Shown here piece by piece: positions 32,733 through 43,769 of a stretch of 64,000 nt of DNA. Source of the DNA: Flectonema sp. DT1601 (taxonomy: Eukaryota > Euglenozoa > Diplonemea > Diplonemida > Diplonemidae); contig OZ025828.1 of the NCBI GenBank assembly GCA_964019425.1, positions 797,380 through 861,379 of the forward strand, read 5' to 3'. The stretch's first letter is position 1. Every line of letters begins with the position of its first letter. The notes beneath the pieces were generated by a model. The model was given only the letters and a program-made list of their open reading frames with translations, did no database searches and had not been told where the DNA came from. The translations under genes and the position numbers were made by a program.

Positions 32733-35417
32733 ATGGATCCGGGGAGGAACAGTATTGGAAGACTTCCAAGTGTTGGAAGAGAAAAGGAATTAATTGGAAA
32801 TCTGCTAACTGAAAGTCCAGCAGCAAACCCTATTGGTAACGATGCAGACCCGCCCTGCAGTATTATTGACCTGCCGATGGAGTTGTTGGCATCAAGACCG
32901 CGTACAGCACCTCCGATGTCACTTAGCGGTGGTCTTGGTGGGGGTGGCGCCAGTCCTGTTCTCACTGGAGTAGAAAGTTACGATGGATGGGAAGCTTCTG
33001 CGGAGGGAATTCAGGCGGCTGAACAAATGCAACTCCAACGGCGACTGGAGCAACAGATGTCAAACAACGCGCACCACTACATCAACGCTGCTGATGGAAA
33101 TGAACATCCAGCTGCAGTTATTCAGCACCAGCAACAGCACCTCCAACAACAGCAGCAGCAGCAACAACAGCAACATCAAGAACAAGATCACCAACAACAT
33201 CAGCATCACCAACAGCATCAGCAGCAGCAATATATCCTCCAGCAGTCGCAGATGATTCAGCAGCAACATGTGCGCCAACAGCACCATCAGCAGCATCAAC
33301 AGCACCCACAACATCAGCACCAACAACAACATCAGCAGCAGCATCAGCAGCAACAATACGTACTGCTACATCCTGCTGCCGGCAGCAACTCCTCAACTCC
33401 TCAGCTTCATCCTCAGCAAAACCCGCATTTAGATGACCAGTCAGAGCGAACACTGCAGCCCATCTCGTCGCTATCTTCTCAGCCGCAACAATCTCAGCAG
33501 TCGGTTCCTGGAGTAGCACCATCCGTCATTACGGGACCTGGTTTATCGCACCACTCTCACCACCTCCCACACCATTCCCACCATCAACAGCAGCACCAGC
33601 AACAACACCAAAATCATCCGCAGCACCCTCTCAGTCAGCAACAAAATCACCATTCACATCCACCACACCCTCATGCACAACACAATGCACATCAAAACCA
33701 TCATATGCAACACCCGGCACATCCACACGCGCAATCTCATCATCACCGTCAGCATCCTCAGCATCCACATCTCTCTGGATTGCGAGTTGGAGGTAATGAC
33801 TTCGATAATCAACATCAGAACAGTCAACATGAGGATCCAAACCTCAGCGACGAAGATTATCAAATGCAACGCAGGAGAGCAAGAGATCCGGCGCCTTCTC
33901 AAAGCAAGTTGATGGATGAGTTCCGTGCTTGGAACCGCACAGGTGGTCAGGGAGGTCGCCAGTGGACCTGTCAAACAATATCCAACCACATCGTAGAGTT
34001 TGCGAGAGATCAGGACGGGTCGCGTATGATTCAAAAGCGTCTTGAGCAATCGCCACAAACTGATTTAGACATTGTTTTTAAGAAAATAATTCCTGAAGCA
34101 CTCCCTCTTATGATCGACGTCTTTGGGAACTACGTCATTCAGAAGATAATTGAATTTGGTACAAATGAACATCGCAAAGGTATCATTATTGCGATGCAGA
34201 ACCATGTTGTTCAACTCACCCTTCAGGTTTGTAGACGTCTCATCAATACAACAGTAGTAGATTAGGACAAACGTTATCATCTTATGTAGATGTTTGTTAA
34301 ATCCCAATTCCCAACAAATAATAACAAAACAGACTTACGGCTGTCGAGTAGTTCAGAAAGCTCTGGAAACTTGTCCACTCCAACTGCAGCTTCTAATGAT
34401 TCGCGAACTCGATGGGCATGTTGCCCGCTGTGTACAGGATCAAAACGGTTTGTTTATTTTCTTAATGAGACACAACCGTTGAAATAATCCTTCCATCTGA
34501 GAGTTGAAACAAATAAACGAAACAGGTAACCACGTCATTCAAAAGTGTATCGAGTGCATGCCTGACAATGTTGATTTCATATTAAAAGCTTTCCTTGGGA
34601 ATGTATGTCTTTGTCTTTCCTTCTAATACTTATGAATGTCTTGGAGGTCAACCAAACAAACTAAATAACATCAGGTAAGGATGCTGGCTACTCACGCTTA
34701 TGGATGTCGAGTAATGCAGCGGATACTGGAGTACTGCAGGGCCCACCCTAACAGCGTCCTCACACAGCAGTGCAAACCCGTTATGGATCAGGTATGTTTA
34801 TATCACAAGTCTTTTCTGAGAAATCGAGTAGCTGAAGTGTTTTGAGTCCGTTAGGGTACAAACAAAAAAAACTGCAAACAGATTGTGAATCTGATCGATG
34901 TTTTGATTGACGACCAGTATGGTAACTACGTCTTACAGCACGTGATGCTTACGGGGGATCCAGTCTTTGCACAGAAAATTATTGCAAAGTTAAAACACAA
35001 CTTCTATACTTTGAGTTTAAAGAAGTTTGCTTCCAATGTTGTTGAGAAAATGTTTGAAATTGCACCTCAACCGGATCGCACGATGATTATCAAGACGCTT
35101 CTCGAGACAAAGTTACAAGACGGTACCAGCGAGCTACTTGGACTCATGAAAGACCAGTACGCAAATTATGTTGCCCAGAAGGTATGAATCCACTTTTGAA
35201 TATTATTTAGACACATGTTCTCATTCAGATCTCAGATCTCAGTGACATGATGATCGTATCGCCAACAAAACAGATAATTGATCTTGCGGAACCTCAGTGG
35301 CAGATGAGAATTGTTGAGCACATCCGTCCACATCTTAGTGTGCTCAGGAAGTATACATACGGAAAGCACATTGTAACTCGCGCGGAAAAACTCTACGCGC
35401 AACGACGAGGGCGGTAA
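32733..35417 (+). CDS. PUM: Pumilio (PUF) RNA-binding protein, 748 aa, six exons
   Basis: Exons 32733-34226, 34333-34447, 34526-34602, 34675-34791, 34882-35181, 35274-35417; five introns of 72-106 nt, frame-preserving. The N-terminal half is Gln/His-rich and disordered. The C-terminal 350 residues hold eight PUF repeats with base-reading pairs readable in order: SR..Q, NY..Q, CR..Q, NH..Q, CR..Q, NY..Q, SN..E, NY..Q. By the known PUF code this is the same as human PUM1 and predicts UGUAUAUA-type targets. PUF proteins bind 3' UTRs and lower mRNA stability or translation. In organisms with polycistronic transcription, such post-transcriptional control carries most gene regulation. CACAACAG at 32640 precedes the ATG at 32733. 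Confidence 0.96.
33120..33770 (+). repeat. CAG/CAA/CAY (Gln/His codon) repeat tract in the Pumilio gene
   Basis: Imperfect CAN triplets encode alternating poly-Gln and Gln-His blocks. The reverse strand and a second forward frame are open across it only as a result of the repeat. Confidence 0.93.
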
Positions 35418-36151
35418 TTGAAACTTGTTTGCGTGATGTAATTATCCGCGATACGATTCTCCATCCTCATGTGGGGAACATCTTCTAGCTGCCTGATGTG
35501 CTGCTTTTCAAACGCCTATTTTTTAGTTTTGCTGGTTTTTTTCTTTTTTTTTCTTTTTTTTTTTTGTAGCTTTCTGTCCCATTGTTGTTTTATATATTCC
35601 CCCTTTCGGGTGCGAGCTGCACCCTATTCGAAATTCTGCTCGTTATCTTGCGTGCTTGAAAGGCAATGTGGGCAGGTTTCATCGCACAGCGAAGGCGATT
35701 TGTTGCTCATCAGCCAACTGAGTTGCATTTTGTCTGTTCGTTTCCCGTTGTCTTTTCCCCCCCGAGGTTTTTTTCCTTTTTTTTGTACTTTCAGAACCAC
35801 AACGCCGTTTGTTGAACAGGTCATTCTCTCGATGTGCATACGCCACGTGATTTAGTACCGAATTATTATATTTTTTAGTTAATTGACAGCGAGCTAAGAA
35901 CGACCAGTAATTAGTGTTCGAGTAATTCAAATTTCATATTTTGAGAAGTGTCAGCAAGCTGCTGTGACTGTGGTGAATGCGATATTTTGTTATATAGGAA
36001 TAAGTGTTCATAATGCGATTCCAATTTTTTCTTCGTTATTTTATTTTATTTTTTTGGGAAAACCTCTTAAGAAAACCTCTTTTTGTGTTGGGATTAGGGG
36101 TTTTTCCCTTTTTTTTTTTCTTCTAAGAAAAACTGATTACTGGTGTTTATA

Positions 36152-36432
36152 ATGTCGCTGATTCTCCGAAAGACATTCTTCATCTGCGGCGACCCCCCTA
36201 CGGGGGGAAATTCTCCGTGTTTCTTCTTTCCCTCCCAACCTTATATGCTGGAGCGAAAGCTGGAAGACGTCCCTTCTATGGCTCACCCCACGTTTTTATT
36301 TCCCGTCGACCCGAAGGGTGCTAATTCTGGACCAATACAAGGTAGGTATTTTGTTTTATATTTATGACAACAGGTCGAAGTAAACGCAGCTGTTGGAGCA
36401 GTGGGCAAAGTCTTCGTTTTTATTACTGTTGA
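36152..36432 (+). CDS. Possible small gene (weak)
   Basis: An ATG follows a strong T-rich AG acceptor (ending near 36127). The first frame, about 63 residues (MSLILRKTFFICGDPP...), reaches a possible GTAGGT..CAACAG intron at 36342-36373. That intron would be only 32 nt, much shorter than the others here. Joining gives about 82 residues with a basic Cys/Ser-rich end. No family is recognised and the frame may be chance. Confidence 0.2.
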
Positions 36433-36804
36433 CTACAACTTTTCCTTTTTGTTTTAGGCTTTGTACGTAGTGACACATTCTCGTTTTCATATTGTCATCG
36501 CCCACTACCCAACCTGATGACTAGTTATTTACAGGGCCGCCCTACCTTGAGAATTTTAAACCTGATTAGTCCCTTCAGGCAAGTTTTAAATTTATTTTAT
36601 GAGTTATGAATGACTGTTATGGTAACATAGGCAAGAGGTACTCAACTATGTTCACGTGGCCTCCAGCGGTATTTTATTTTGCACGCTGCCGCTGACAGTT
36701 TAGGACCAGTTCTTTTAGTTTTCCCTTCAGTGTGTAATACCTCAATAAAGAAGTATTAAATTACCCTCCCATGTCTATACGTAAGTAATAGTGTTGATTG
36801 AAGG

Positions 36805-37706
36805 AAAAAAAAAAAAAAAAAAAATAGGATTATTAAGAAATAAATGGGGAAAGGAACGGAGCAGCAGAACAAAAAAAAAAAAATACATTGTGTTTCTGAC
36901 ATGGTTCATTACTGCACCGTATTCTTTACTAAAACAGTGTTGTAACTTTCCTTCATAACCAATCAAAATGTAGTAAAAAAAAAAATTTAAAAAAAAAAAA
37001 AAAAAAACGAAAGCAAAAAAAAAAAAAAAAAAAAGAAATAAATAACGAACAAAATGAAAAGAAAATGGCCAACGCTACTTGCACTTTAAAAAACAATATA
37101 AAATGTAACAACTGTTTAAAAACAAAATAAAATTTAAAAAAAAAAAAAAAAAGAGAGAGAACATGCTATATGTTGATCAAGTCACTGATACAATCATATT
37201 CGCATCTGTTGCTTGGCTACGGCCAGGCTCATATAGTTACAGCAGAAAATAAAATAAAAAGGCATCCCCCTTGTTATGGTGATGCGCTGCAGGAGTTGTG
37301 GAAACGCTTCTTATGTTTAAATACTGTCGGTCAGCTATTTAATAACGATTAAGGTTACGAAGAGAACGGAAGGAAAAAAAAAAGGAAAAAAAAAAGAATA
37401 AGAAAACAAAAACACAAAACTTCTCCCAAGTTCCCCGTCCCATCCTTCTTCCTCCATTCAAAAGTTTATTGGTCGAAATTTACTTTTTTTTTTTTTTTTT
37501 TTTCCGTGTGGAATTTTGCAACTGGTAGGGACATTCAAGTAGTACATCCAACCAAAATTAAAAAAAAAAAAATTAAAAAAGGGTGTTTTTTGCCCAGAAT
37601 TTTTTTTTTATTTACCCGTTTAGCGTGACTCGACTCGACAGGTTGTTACTGATCGTCGATCTATCGAAATCAAAATTTTCATATAAAAAAAAAAAAAAAA
37701 AAAAAA
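36805..37706. repeat. Cluster of poly(A) and poly(T) runs
   Basis: At least six A or T runs of 12-22 bases lie within 900 bases (near 36805, 36988, 37015, 37137, 37485 and 37685). Nothing else is recognisable between them. Confidence 0.85.
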
Positions 37707-38089
37707 ATGCTCTTTGTGAAATAGAAAGAGCATTAATAAGTTTGTTCGCTGAGGGACAGCATGTGATAAAATAGAAAACAACAAGTAGTGTGCTACAGAA
37801 ATCATCGAGTCGGAGGCTTCTCATGAGTTGTAGAATTGATAAATAAAGTGCTACTCGGATAGTCTCTCTTATTCATATGTTTCCCATTTCTTGATTTTGC
37901 TTTTTTTACTTTTGTGCACTTGATCCCATTTTGAAGTTACTTTTGTTGTTTTCGCATCCCTTCAGCAAGAGCTGCAGGTAGGAGAAATTGAATTCCCTGG
38001 AGTATTTATTGTTTGTAATATTTTTATTTCAACCTAATTCAGCTAAAACAATACCGAAATCTAATTTAAGTTGGGAAGCTTGTTGAGCG

Positions 38090-38347
38090 ATGGTTGCGAC
38101 GCCACCATTCGTACCACCGCCGCCAATTTCGGTTCTCGAAAACAGGATGCGAAAGAAGTGCAGTCTCGCTACGAGTGCAACAGGGATGCCTGTTAACAAC
38201 GCAGCCTTTCAACCAGTTACGGTTGCTGATAATCCGTTTGGTAATTCGGGAGCTGTTCCAGGACTTAGTAACGAAAATGTTCCCGACGCCGAGTTGAGTG
38301 TTTTAGGAGAGATTGGCCACGAGTTAGGGGACGGCGGGTTCTGGTAG
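38090..38347 (+). CDS. Small proline-rich protein of unknown function (85 aa)
   Basis: The ATG lies 48 bases after an AG acceptor. The N-terminus is proline-rich (FVPPPPISVLENRMRKK), the remainder is short, polar and ends in an acidic-to-aromatic tail. No family, signal peptide or membrane segment. It sits 200 bases upstream of another unknown gene on the same strand and may instead be a first exon of that gene. A real gene is plausible, not proven. Confidence 0.4.
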   Translation: MVATPPFVPPPPISVLENRMRKKCSLATSATGMPVNNAAFQPVTVADNPFGNSGAVPGLSNENVPDAELSVLGEIGHELGDGGFW

Positions 38348-38549
38348 TCTTCATTGCTAACTCCATTTCAAAGGAGCGAACACTTCAGAATAGCTGATCA
38401 ACTTATTCCTCTGTTAAAATACTCGAAGCTTTTGAGCTATTTACACGCCTGCTATAGTAGAGTTCTTTTTTAAATTTGTTTGTGCTATGAACACATTCTT
38501 ATTGTTACTAATTTGGTGAATCTGATGTTTTTATTCCTCTAAAAGCAAT

Positions 38550-39617
38550 ATGACGGGAGGTGTTCCGTTATGGAAGAACACGAGAAGATCTCCTACAAAG
38601 AGTCCGATAAATGCAGGCCTGAGACACAGCAGTGGGCACAGCAGTGGGCATTGGAACAGACACAGGACTTCGGTAAGAGGTGAAGCGGGAACAGATTTAA
38701 ACTCTGAGCAAGGTATAAAAGACTTAATGAGGGCTAAGAAGGATGGAATCACTTATTTAGATCCAACAGATGGAATAGAAATAACAATCTCATCAGCACC
38801 AGGTGGTTGTCGATATTATGTCGCTGGCAACGCTCGTCCCGTTGTCACTGTGGCTGAGCTCCGCCGTGACGACACAGGAATGTTTTTATATTTTCCAGAA
38901 CTGGAACGGGCAGTAGCAGTTACCGCTCGTGTCCTTTCAAATGTCGCGTTTTTATTTGACAAGTGTGATGTAAAACACAACATTGAGAGAAAGTTTTATT
39001 TAAAACAAGTAGGAGTTGGGTACACAGATAAAGGTTTCTCTTTGAACGATAAGAAACGGAGTTTGGCAGAAGCAGAAGAACATTATCAACAATTAGTTCA
39101 GCAACAGAATATGCAATTAGGACTCGGTGTGAGAATTCATCATTCATCACCCCCTGAAATAGTGAGAGAGCGCACTCCTGTTATGTCTCATCAAACTCAT
39201 TCTGTTAGGCAGCATTCTGTTAGTGAAATTCCGGAAGGATCTGTTCATTCGAGTCTTCGACCTCCTTCTCCTATTGCAGAAGTTCACTCGGTTGGTAGCA
39301 CAAACAACACAAACAACATGAGTATTAACAATAATGAAACTAATAACAACGTCGACACTTGCAGTAAGAGTTCCCTAGAAGACCAAGTATCAATCAAGTC
39401 GGTTAAATCCGTATATTCTGTAGCGTCTTCTGTTCCAATAAAAGTAAAGCCTCCTACTCCTTCATCTTCAACATCTTCGACTATATTGGTGGGTCGATCT
39501 AGAATTTCTCCCCCTCGACCAAAATTCGGTACTCAAGTCCCACAAACTTCGAGCAATTCGATGATATGCACTTCGAATTCACCAACAGCTTTGACAACAC
39601 ATGTTTTTAATTATTAA
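38550..39617 (+). CDS. Unknown protein with folded core and disordered Ser/Asn-rich tail (355 aa)
   Basis: Residues about 45-180 look folded (YLDPTDGIEITISSAPGG, RPVVTVAELRRDDTG, VAFLFDKCDVKHNIERKFYL). Residues 190-355 are rich in Ser, Asn, Pro and Thr and probably unstructured. The N-terminal 45 residues are basic with an SGHSSGH repeat. No family recognised, no membrane segment. The end may be incomplete: a possible intron with a weak GTTTTT donor near 39604 and a good ACCAACAG acceptor at 39712 would replace the last residues with a short new tail. Confidence 0.75.
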   Translation: MTGGVPLWKNTRRSPTKSPINAGLRHSSGHSSGHWNRHRTSVRGEAGTDLNSEQGIKDLMRAKKDGITYLDPTDGIEITISSAPGGCRYYVAGNARPVVTVAELRRDDTGMFLYFPELERAVAVTARVLSNVAFLFDKCDVKHNIERKFYLKQVGVGYTDKGFSLNDKKRSLAEAEEHYQQLVQQQNMQLGLGVRIHHSSPPEIVRERTPVMSHQTHSVRQHSVSEIPEGSVHSSLRPPSPIAEVHSVGSTNNTNNMSINNNETNNNVDTCSKSSLEDQVSIKSVKSVYSVASSVPIKVKPPTPSSSTSSTILVGRSRISPPRPKFGTQVPQTSSNSMICTSNSPTALTTHVFNY

Positions 39618-39789
39618 CATTCATCCGAAATCAGTTTAGGATTTTGTATTGTAATTTAGGTTTTTTTTATATTTAAGTATTAGTTCTTCTTGTTAAATCT
39701 AATTACCAACAGATACACATGATTGCAGCTCTAATGTCTTGACTGCTAACTATTTATTATTCGTAAGTTATAACAGCGCCACAACGTAA

Positions 39790-40999
39790 ATGAATGGCGA
39801 CAACGTGTCTGGTATGAATGAAGTAGTTTCGATAATTGATGGCGGAACTTTCTGCGCGGATATCGCGTTACTGATGACTGAGAGAGGATACCACACTCGA
39901 GTGTTGTGTAAAAAGATGAGTCGAATGTTCAGCATGGTATCTGAGACAGGATGTGATATGACGAGGGTTTCAATAACTGAAGGTTCGGCAAACAATCCTG
40001 AAACAGTAAAACAATTAATCACAAGTCAAGTCAGTATTGTTGTCTACGTTGGCAGCAGAGCAGCAACTTCAGAGTACTGTAATCAACTGTCGAGTATCGT
40101 CGATGCAGCCACTGCCGCCGGCAGCATTCGGCAAATAATTTTGATGTCGGCTGTCGGGACTAGCAGGCCTTGGAACTGCTCTACTCTCTTTGTAAACTCA
40201 AACAATTTGTCACTCGGATGGCAGCGACGTGGAGAAGATATCGTTCGAGCCTGTGGGATTGATTACACGATTATCAAAACTGGACTCGTTTCTCCAAACC
40301 AGAAGTCAGGTTGGAAAGGTATACTAGTCCGTCAAGGAGATACCTTTGGTGCTGTCAGTATGATGAAGCCAGGGCTACATTCGAGTGCAGCAGCAGCAGT
40401 CATTTGCGCATCTACACAACTGTCAGAGCGGAAGGTAACTCTCGAAGTCGTGGGGGATAGTTCTCAACAAGAATGTTCTGACCCAGACTTTGATTGGGAT
40501 TCTTGTTTTGGTGTACTGTTGGATGATGCAGCTTGGGATCCTCCGGATTTGGTATGTTCTTGTTGACATCTTTGGAGAACTCTTTATCCTTTCTGTAGAT
40601 CGTTTGAATAACTTCAACAACAAACAGGATACTCTCGTAGCTCACGATAGAGCAGTGTTGTGCTGCGCTGTGCTCTTTGTCTCTCTCCCATTCTTGTTTG
40701 GCTTTGCAGCGTGGCTCACGTGGTCGATATTTCGAGATAGACTGATGTACCCTGGACAAGATAATTGGACCTCATTAGATTCAATTGTCTCTTTAATAAT
40801 TTATGGTGTGACTTTCTTATCAATAATGATTGCTCTGATTTATTGGAGAAAAACACTCTTCAGAGGGTGTTGTTGTTGTATTCCTCTCGACTACAGTACG
40901 ACAGGCACAAGTAGTAGATCAACGAGAAGAAAACAATTACAGCCGTTACTTCAAGCTCAAGATGAGGGTTCGGAAGATGATATTCCCATCGAGTGTTGA
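39790..40999 (+). CDS. NAD(P)-fold (atypical SDR/NmrA-like) protein with C-terminal membrane segments (377 aa)
   Basis: Exons 39790-40551 and 40628-40999; intron 40552-40627 is GTATGT..AAACAG. Residues 1-250 follow the atypical short-chain dehydrogenase fold: a first beta strand and loop (VVSIIDGGTFCADIALLMTERGY), a central strand (SIVVYVGSRAA), a helix-strand unit (IRQIILMSAVGTS) and the typical YTIIKTGLV strand. The nucleotide loop GGTFCAD lacks the third glycine of GxxGxxG, so cofactor binding is uncertain. The second exon has two hydrophobic helices (about 265-290 and 315-337) followed by CCCC and a basic/acidic tail, which would anchor the protein in a membrane; the Cys cluster next to the helix could be palmitoylated (inference). 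Substrate unknown. Confidence 0.78.
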
Positions 41000-41674
41000 G
41001 GAATTAGTAGTTCCCAAATCAGATAATCAAAAACAACGAAGCACAATGTGCTTCTCAATTGCCGTCTTGATAGCAGCAACATTGTCGCCTCTGTCAAGCT
41101 GCCTTACTACCTCAAACGGAGTCTGTGTTGCACCCGTTTTTTTTGTGTCATTAATTTTCCGTGTGGTTAACTTGTTGTATTGGCAACTGCTCAACAGCTG
41201 ACGAGTGCTATGCGTTTAATATTTTCTTTTGTTTATAATTTGCGTTTACCCCTATCGGGGAACAGTCATTTGACAGCCGAACTATTTGATTTCAGTTTTG
41301 TTGCTTTAATATGTTCCTGTTTTGTTGTTTTGTATTTGTGTTTTTTGCTCTTCGTTGTAGCTACCAGTCATCCGATAGCTTGTGTAGTGGCGAAGGTCAC
41401 CTCGTGTTGTAACCTTCGCATGTTATTTTTATTAGTTTTCTAAACTCAAATAATTGGATACTATTCATCTTTTTATCTGGGTCCGGTTAATAGCTGGGGG
41501 GAGAACTATATTCCTGTACTACTATTCCAAACGACGTGTTCTTGCTGAAGCAGAGCTTTGCGTACATCAATGGAGGTATATTCGATTTAGTTTTAGCTTC
41601 ATCCGCGTCGGGTTTTGAGTAACAAATATGATCTAAGAAAACGCTAACACTATTTCCCGCAGATAACAACAAGA
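41000..41674 (+). other. Intergenic region, no gene seen
   Basis: T-rich UTR-like sequence. TATTTCCCGCAG ends at 41662, 12 bases before the next ATG, and is the predicted 5' acceptor of the La-like mRNA. Confidence 0.6.
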
Positions 41675-42548
41675 ATGTCTGAAGAGGAATCCAAAGTGAG
41701 CGAGAAAGCGGCGGCTGAAACTGAGGCATCAAAGACTGAACAAACAGCAGATGTTAAGGATGAAGATAAAAATGAGAAAGCGGAGGACAAATCAATTGCA
41801 CTTGCAGGAGCAAAGTACGAATACGACGAACTGAAGCAGCGGGTAGATGAAATTGCGAAGAGTGCCGACAGTGAAACAGGTCTACTCAACGCTGCTGAAT
41901 CTTACACGATGTTTGCAATTTTGGAACGCCATCCTGCATGCGACGAGAAGATGGCAGGCGGAGTGAAAGCTCTCGGGTTCGGTGTTAATCCTGAATTCCC
42001 TGACACAAAAGCATTCTTCGTACTTCACAACGATGACACAAAGTCATACTGGTCATCAAGAAAAGGAATGGAAGCGTGTTATGATTTTAAAGCTTCGTTG
42101 ATAAGGAAGCGTCCAGCCGGAGCTGACTGGAGTCAGGGGGACTCAAAAATGCACGATGGTCAGCCAAACTTTACTAGGGGATGTATCCTTTCAATCACAG
42201 GTGTCGCTGGAATGGAATACCCAGCGTTAAAAGAGGTACTCGCAGCCAAGGTTTGTATTTGTAAAAAAGAAGTAATTTCCCAATTCAAGATGTCAGAGGT
42301 GTACTAAAATGATAAAACAGGGAAACGTCCGTTTCGTTGAAATCGAAGGAGACGCAGCTCGCGCGCGTTTTGCCACCCCGGAGGATGCAAGGAAAGCACT
42401 AGAGGTGAAGGAAGTCGATTCAAAACCACTTGAGTTGACTATCCTCGAAGGTGACGCAGAGATTTCTGTTTGGAGGAAATTGCAGGCAGGAAAGAAGGGA
42501 AGAAAAGGAGGGAAGGGGGGAAAGAAAGGGGGTAAAGGACGCAAGTGA
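41675..42548 (+). CDS. DUF3223-like domain plus La-type C-terminal RRM protein (267 aa)
   Basis: Exons 41675-42250 and 42321-42548; intron 42251-42320 is GTTTGT..AAACAG. Residues 1-45 are acidic and disordered. Residues about 60-135 match the DUF3223 (DeCL/NRPE1-tail) pattern: LERHPACDEKMAGGVKALGF, NPEFPDTKAFFVLHNDD and SYWSSRKGME. Residues about 165-245 resemble the atypical second RRM (xRRM) of La proteins: GCILSITGVAG, VRFVEIEGDAARARF, then ELTILEGDAEISVWRKL, with a Lys/Gly-rich basic tail as in La. The N-terminal La motif is absent. The likely role is RNA 3'-end binding in the nucleus or nucleolus (inference). Intron and frame both fit, so the domain pairing is real in the DNA. Confidence 0.75.
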
Positions 42549-42837
42549 ACCTTCACAGCCCGTGAAATGATAATTTATCAAAGTGGTTTGAAGGCATTAC
42601 TTGCGCCGGCTGCACAGAAACACCGTTTGGGGTTTACAGCGATGGGCTGCATATTTTGACAATCACGAGATGTCAGACTTGTCCAACAGGAAGTTAGCAC
42701 ATTCAATTTGTTACTTATTTTCTACAGGTAAAGTGTGAGGTCAAGGAGGTTCAAACGCTGAAAGTAAGAAAGCTGCTTTTTCTGATTCCGCAAAGTGATG
42801 TCAAACTAACTTCCTATTCAAGAGCAGTAATTTTAAA

Positions 42838-43769
42838 ATGATGGAGTCACCGGAACAGCAAGGGGGATATCTTTTGTCAAGAGAAGAAGGCAGTCAGCCG
42901 ATTAATGTCCGAGTCAGACCTGACAGGGGCAACAAGGGTGACGTTACTGTCAGAGTGACAGGAGTTGGACAAGATAAAGATTCGGAAGGAGAAGGACCCT
43001 GGGGAGCGAAGGGACCGATGTGGTTTTTTGCGAGGCTATTGGTGTTTATCATGTGTGTTACTATTATTTCAACAAGAAGTTGGGCAATAGGAGGAACATA
43101 TGATGTGGGTGTTGTAGCGAAGGTTCAAGGAATTGGAAACATATCTGAAACAGCGTATCTTGACTACTCCGAGATCGGTATTGTGACTGCCTGTTTCAAA
43201 GGAACTTCTGCCTCAGCGATTATTGGTCCTTACGATGGCGAACAGTGCGAGTACGTTTGGTCTTTTTGGGCTGAAGATCCTTGGCTTGTGTCGTTTATCT
43301 TTTCAGTACTCTTTATTATCGGGCTCTCAATCCGTTTGTCAATTGAGGCCGCCGAAATTTTTAACCCTGGCTACGTATGTTTCTTGTTTTTAACAATGAT
43401 GTGCTTCACTCTACTTCAAGAGGTTATCACCAAATAATCAAACAGCTTCCGGTTGCATTTCAACATCCAACCCTCGTTACGTTTCTAAGACATTGGTGTT
43501 GGATAATGATGTTACTTACGTATGTTATCTCTCTCTCGTCTTGAATCTTCGCCTTTTCTCAATGGTGTCGTTTGGGTGAATTAATTGTTTAAAATAACTA
43601 AATAAACAGCTGGGTCTGCTTCCTTGGAGGATGGGATAACAAGGGATTTGATGCTGTCCCCATGAAGTACAAAGAAGTTTCCCAGTTAAGCTGGGGATTT
43701 ATAACATGGGTGTCTCTGTGGTGCCTGTGGATGATAAAAGTTATTTTAGTTGTCTGCAGACAAATTTAA
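42838..43769 (+). CDS. Four-helix membrane protein of unknown function (256 aa, three exons)
   Basis: Exons 42838-43374, 43446-43519 (74 nt) and 43610-43769; introns GTATGT..AAACAG, phases 0 and 2, restoring one frame. The first 58 residues are polar and cytosol-like. Helix 1 is at about 61-82 (FFARLLVFIMCVTIIS), followed by a loop of about 65 residues with two Cys. Helix 2 is near 150-171 (SFIFSVLFIIGLSIRLSI), helix 3 near 190-210 across exons 2-3, and helix 4 near 235-253. The four-helix layout with a large first loop recalls tetraspan families (amastin, claudin, MARVEL), but no diagnostic motif is present. Another ATG follows directly after the first (42841); either may start. Confidence 0.75.

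Larger units (their letters stand above)
35418..38089 (+). other. Long intergenic region, homopolymer-rich
   Basis: About 2.7 kb with T-rich tracts (35530-35570, 36100-36125), many A runs between 36805 and 37706, and only short frames. One weak candidate gene (36152-36432) is listed separately. TTTCAACCTAATTCAG ends at 38042, 47 bases before the next small ORF. Confidence 0.55.

Noticed and set aside
33060-33840. Leu/Met-rich and Ala/Val-rich open frames on the - strand and Ser/Asn-rich frame on + over the Pumilio N-terminus
   Set aside because: Products of the CAN triplet repeat in other frames; the PUF gene explains the region.
35469-35855. 128-codon frame with a Phe-rich hydrophobic stretch
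   Set aside because: It lies in T-rich sequence directly after the Pumilio stop; the apparent membrane helix is a TTT run. Judged 3' UTR.
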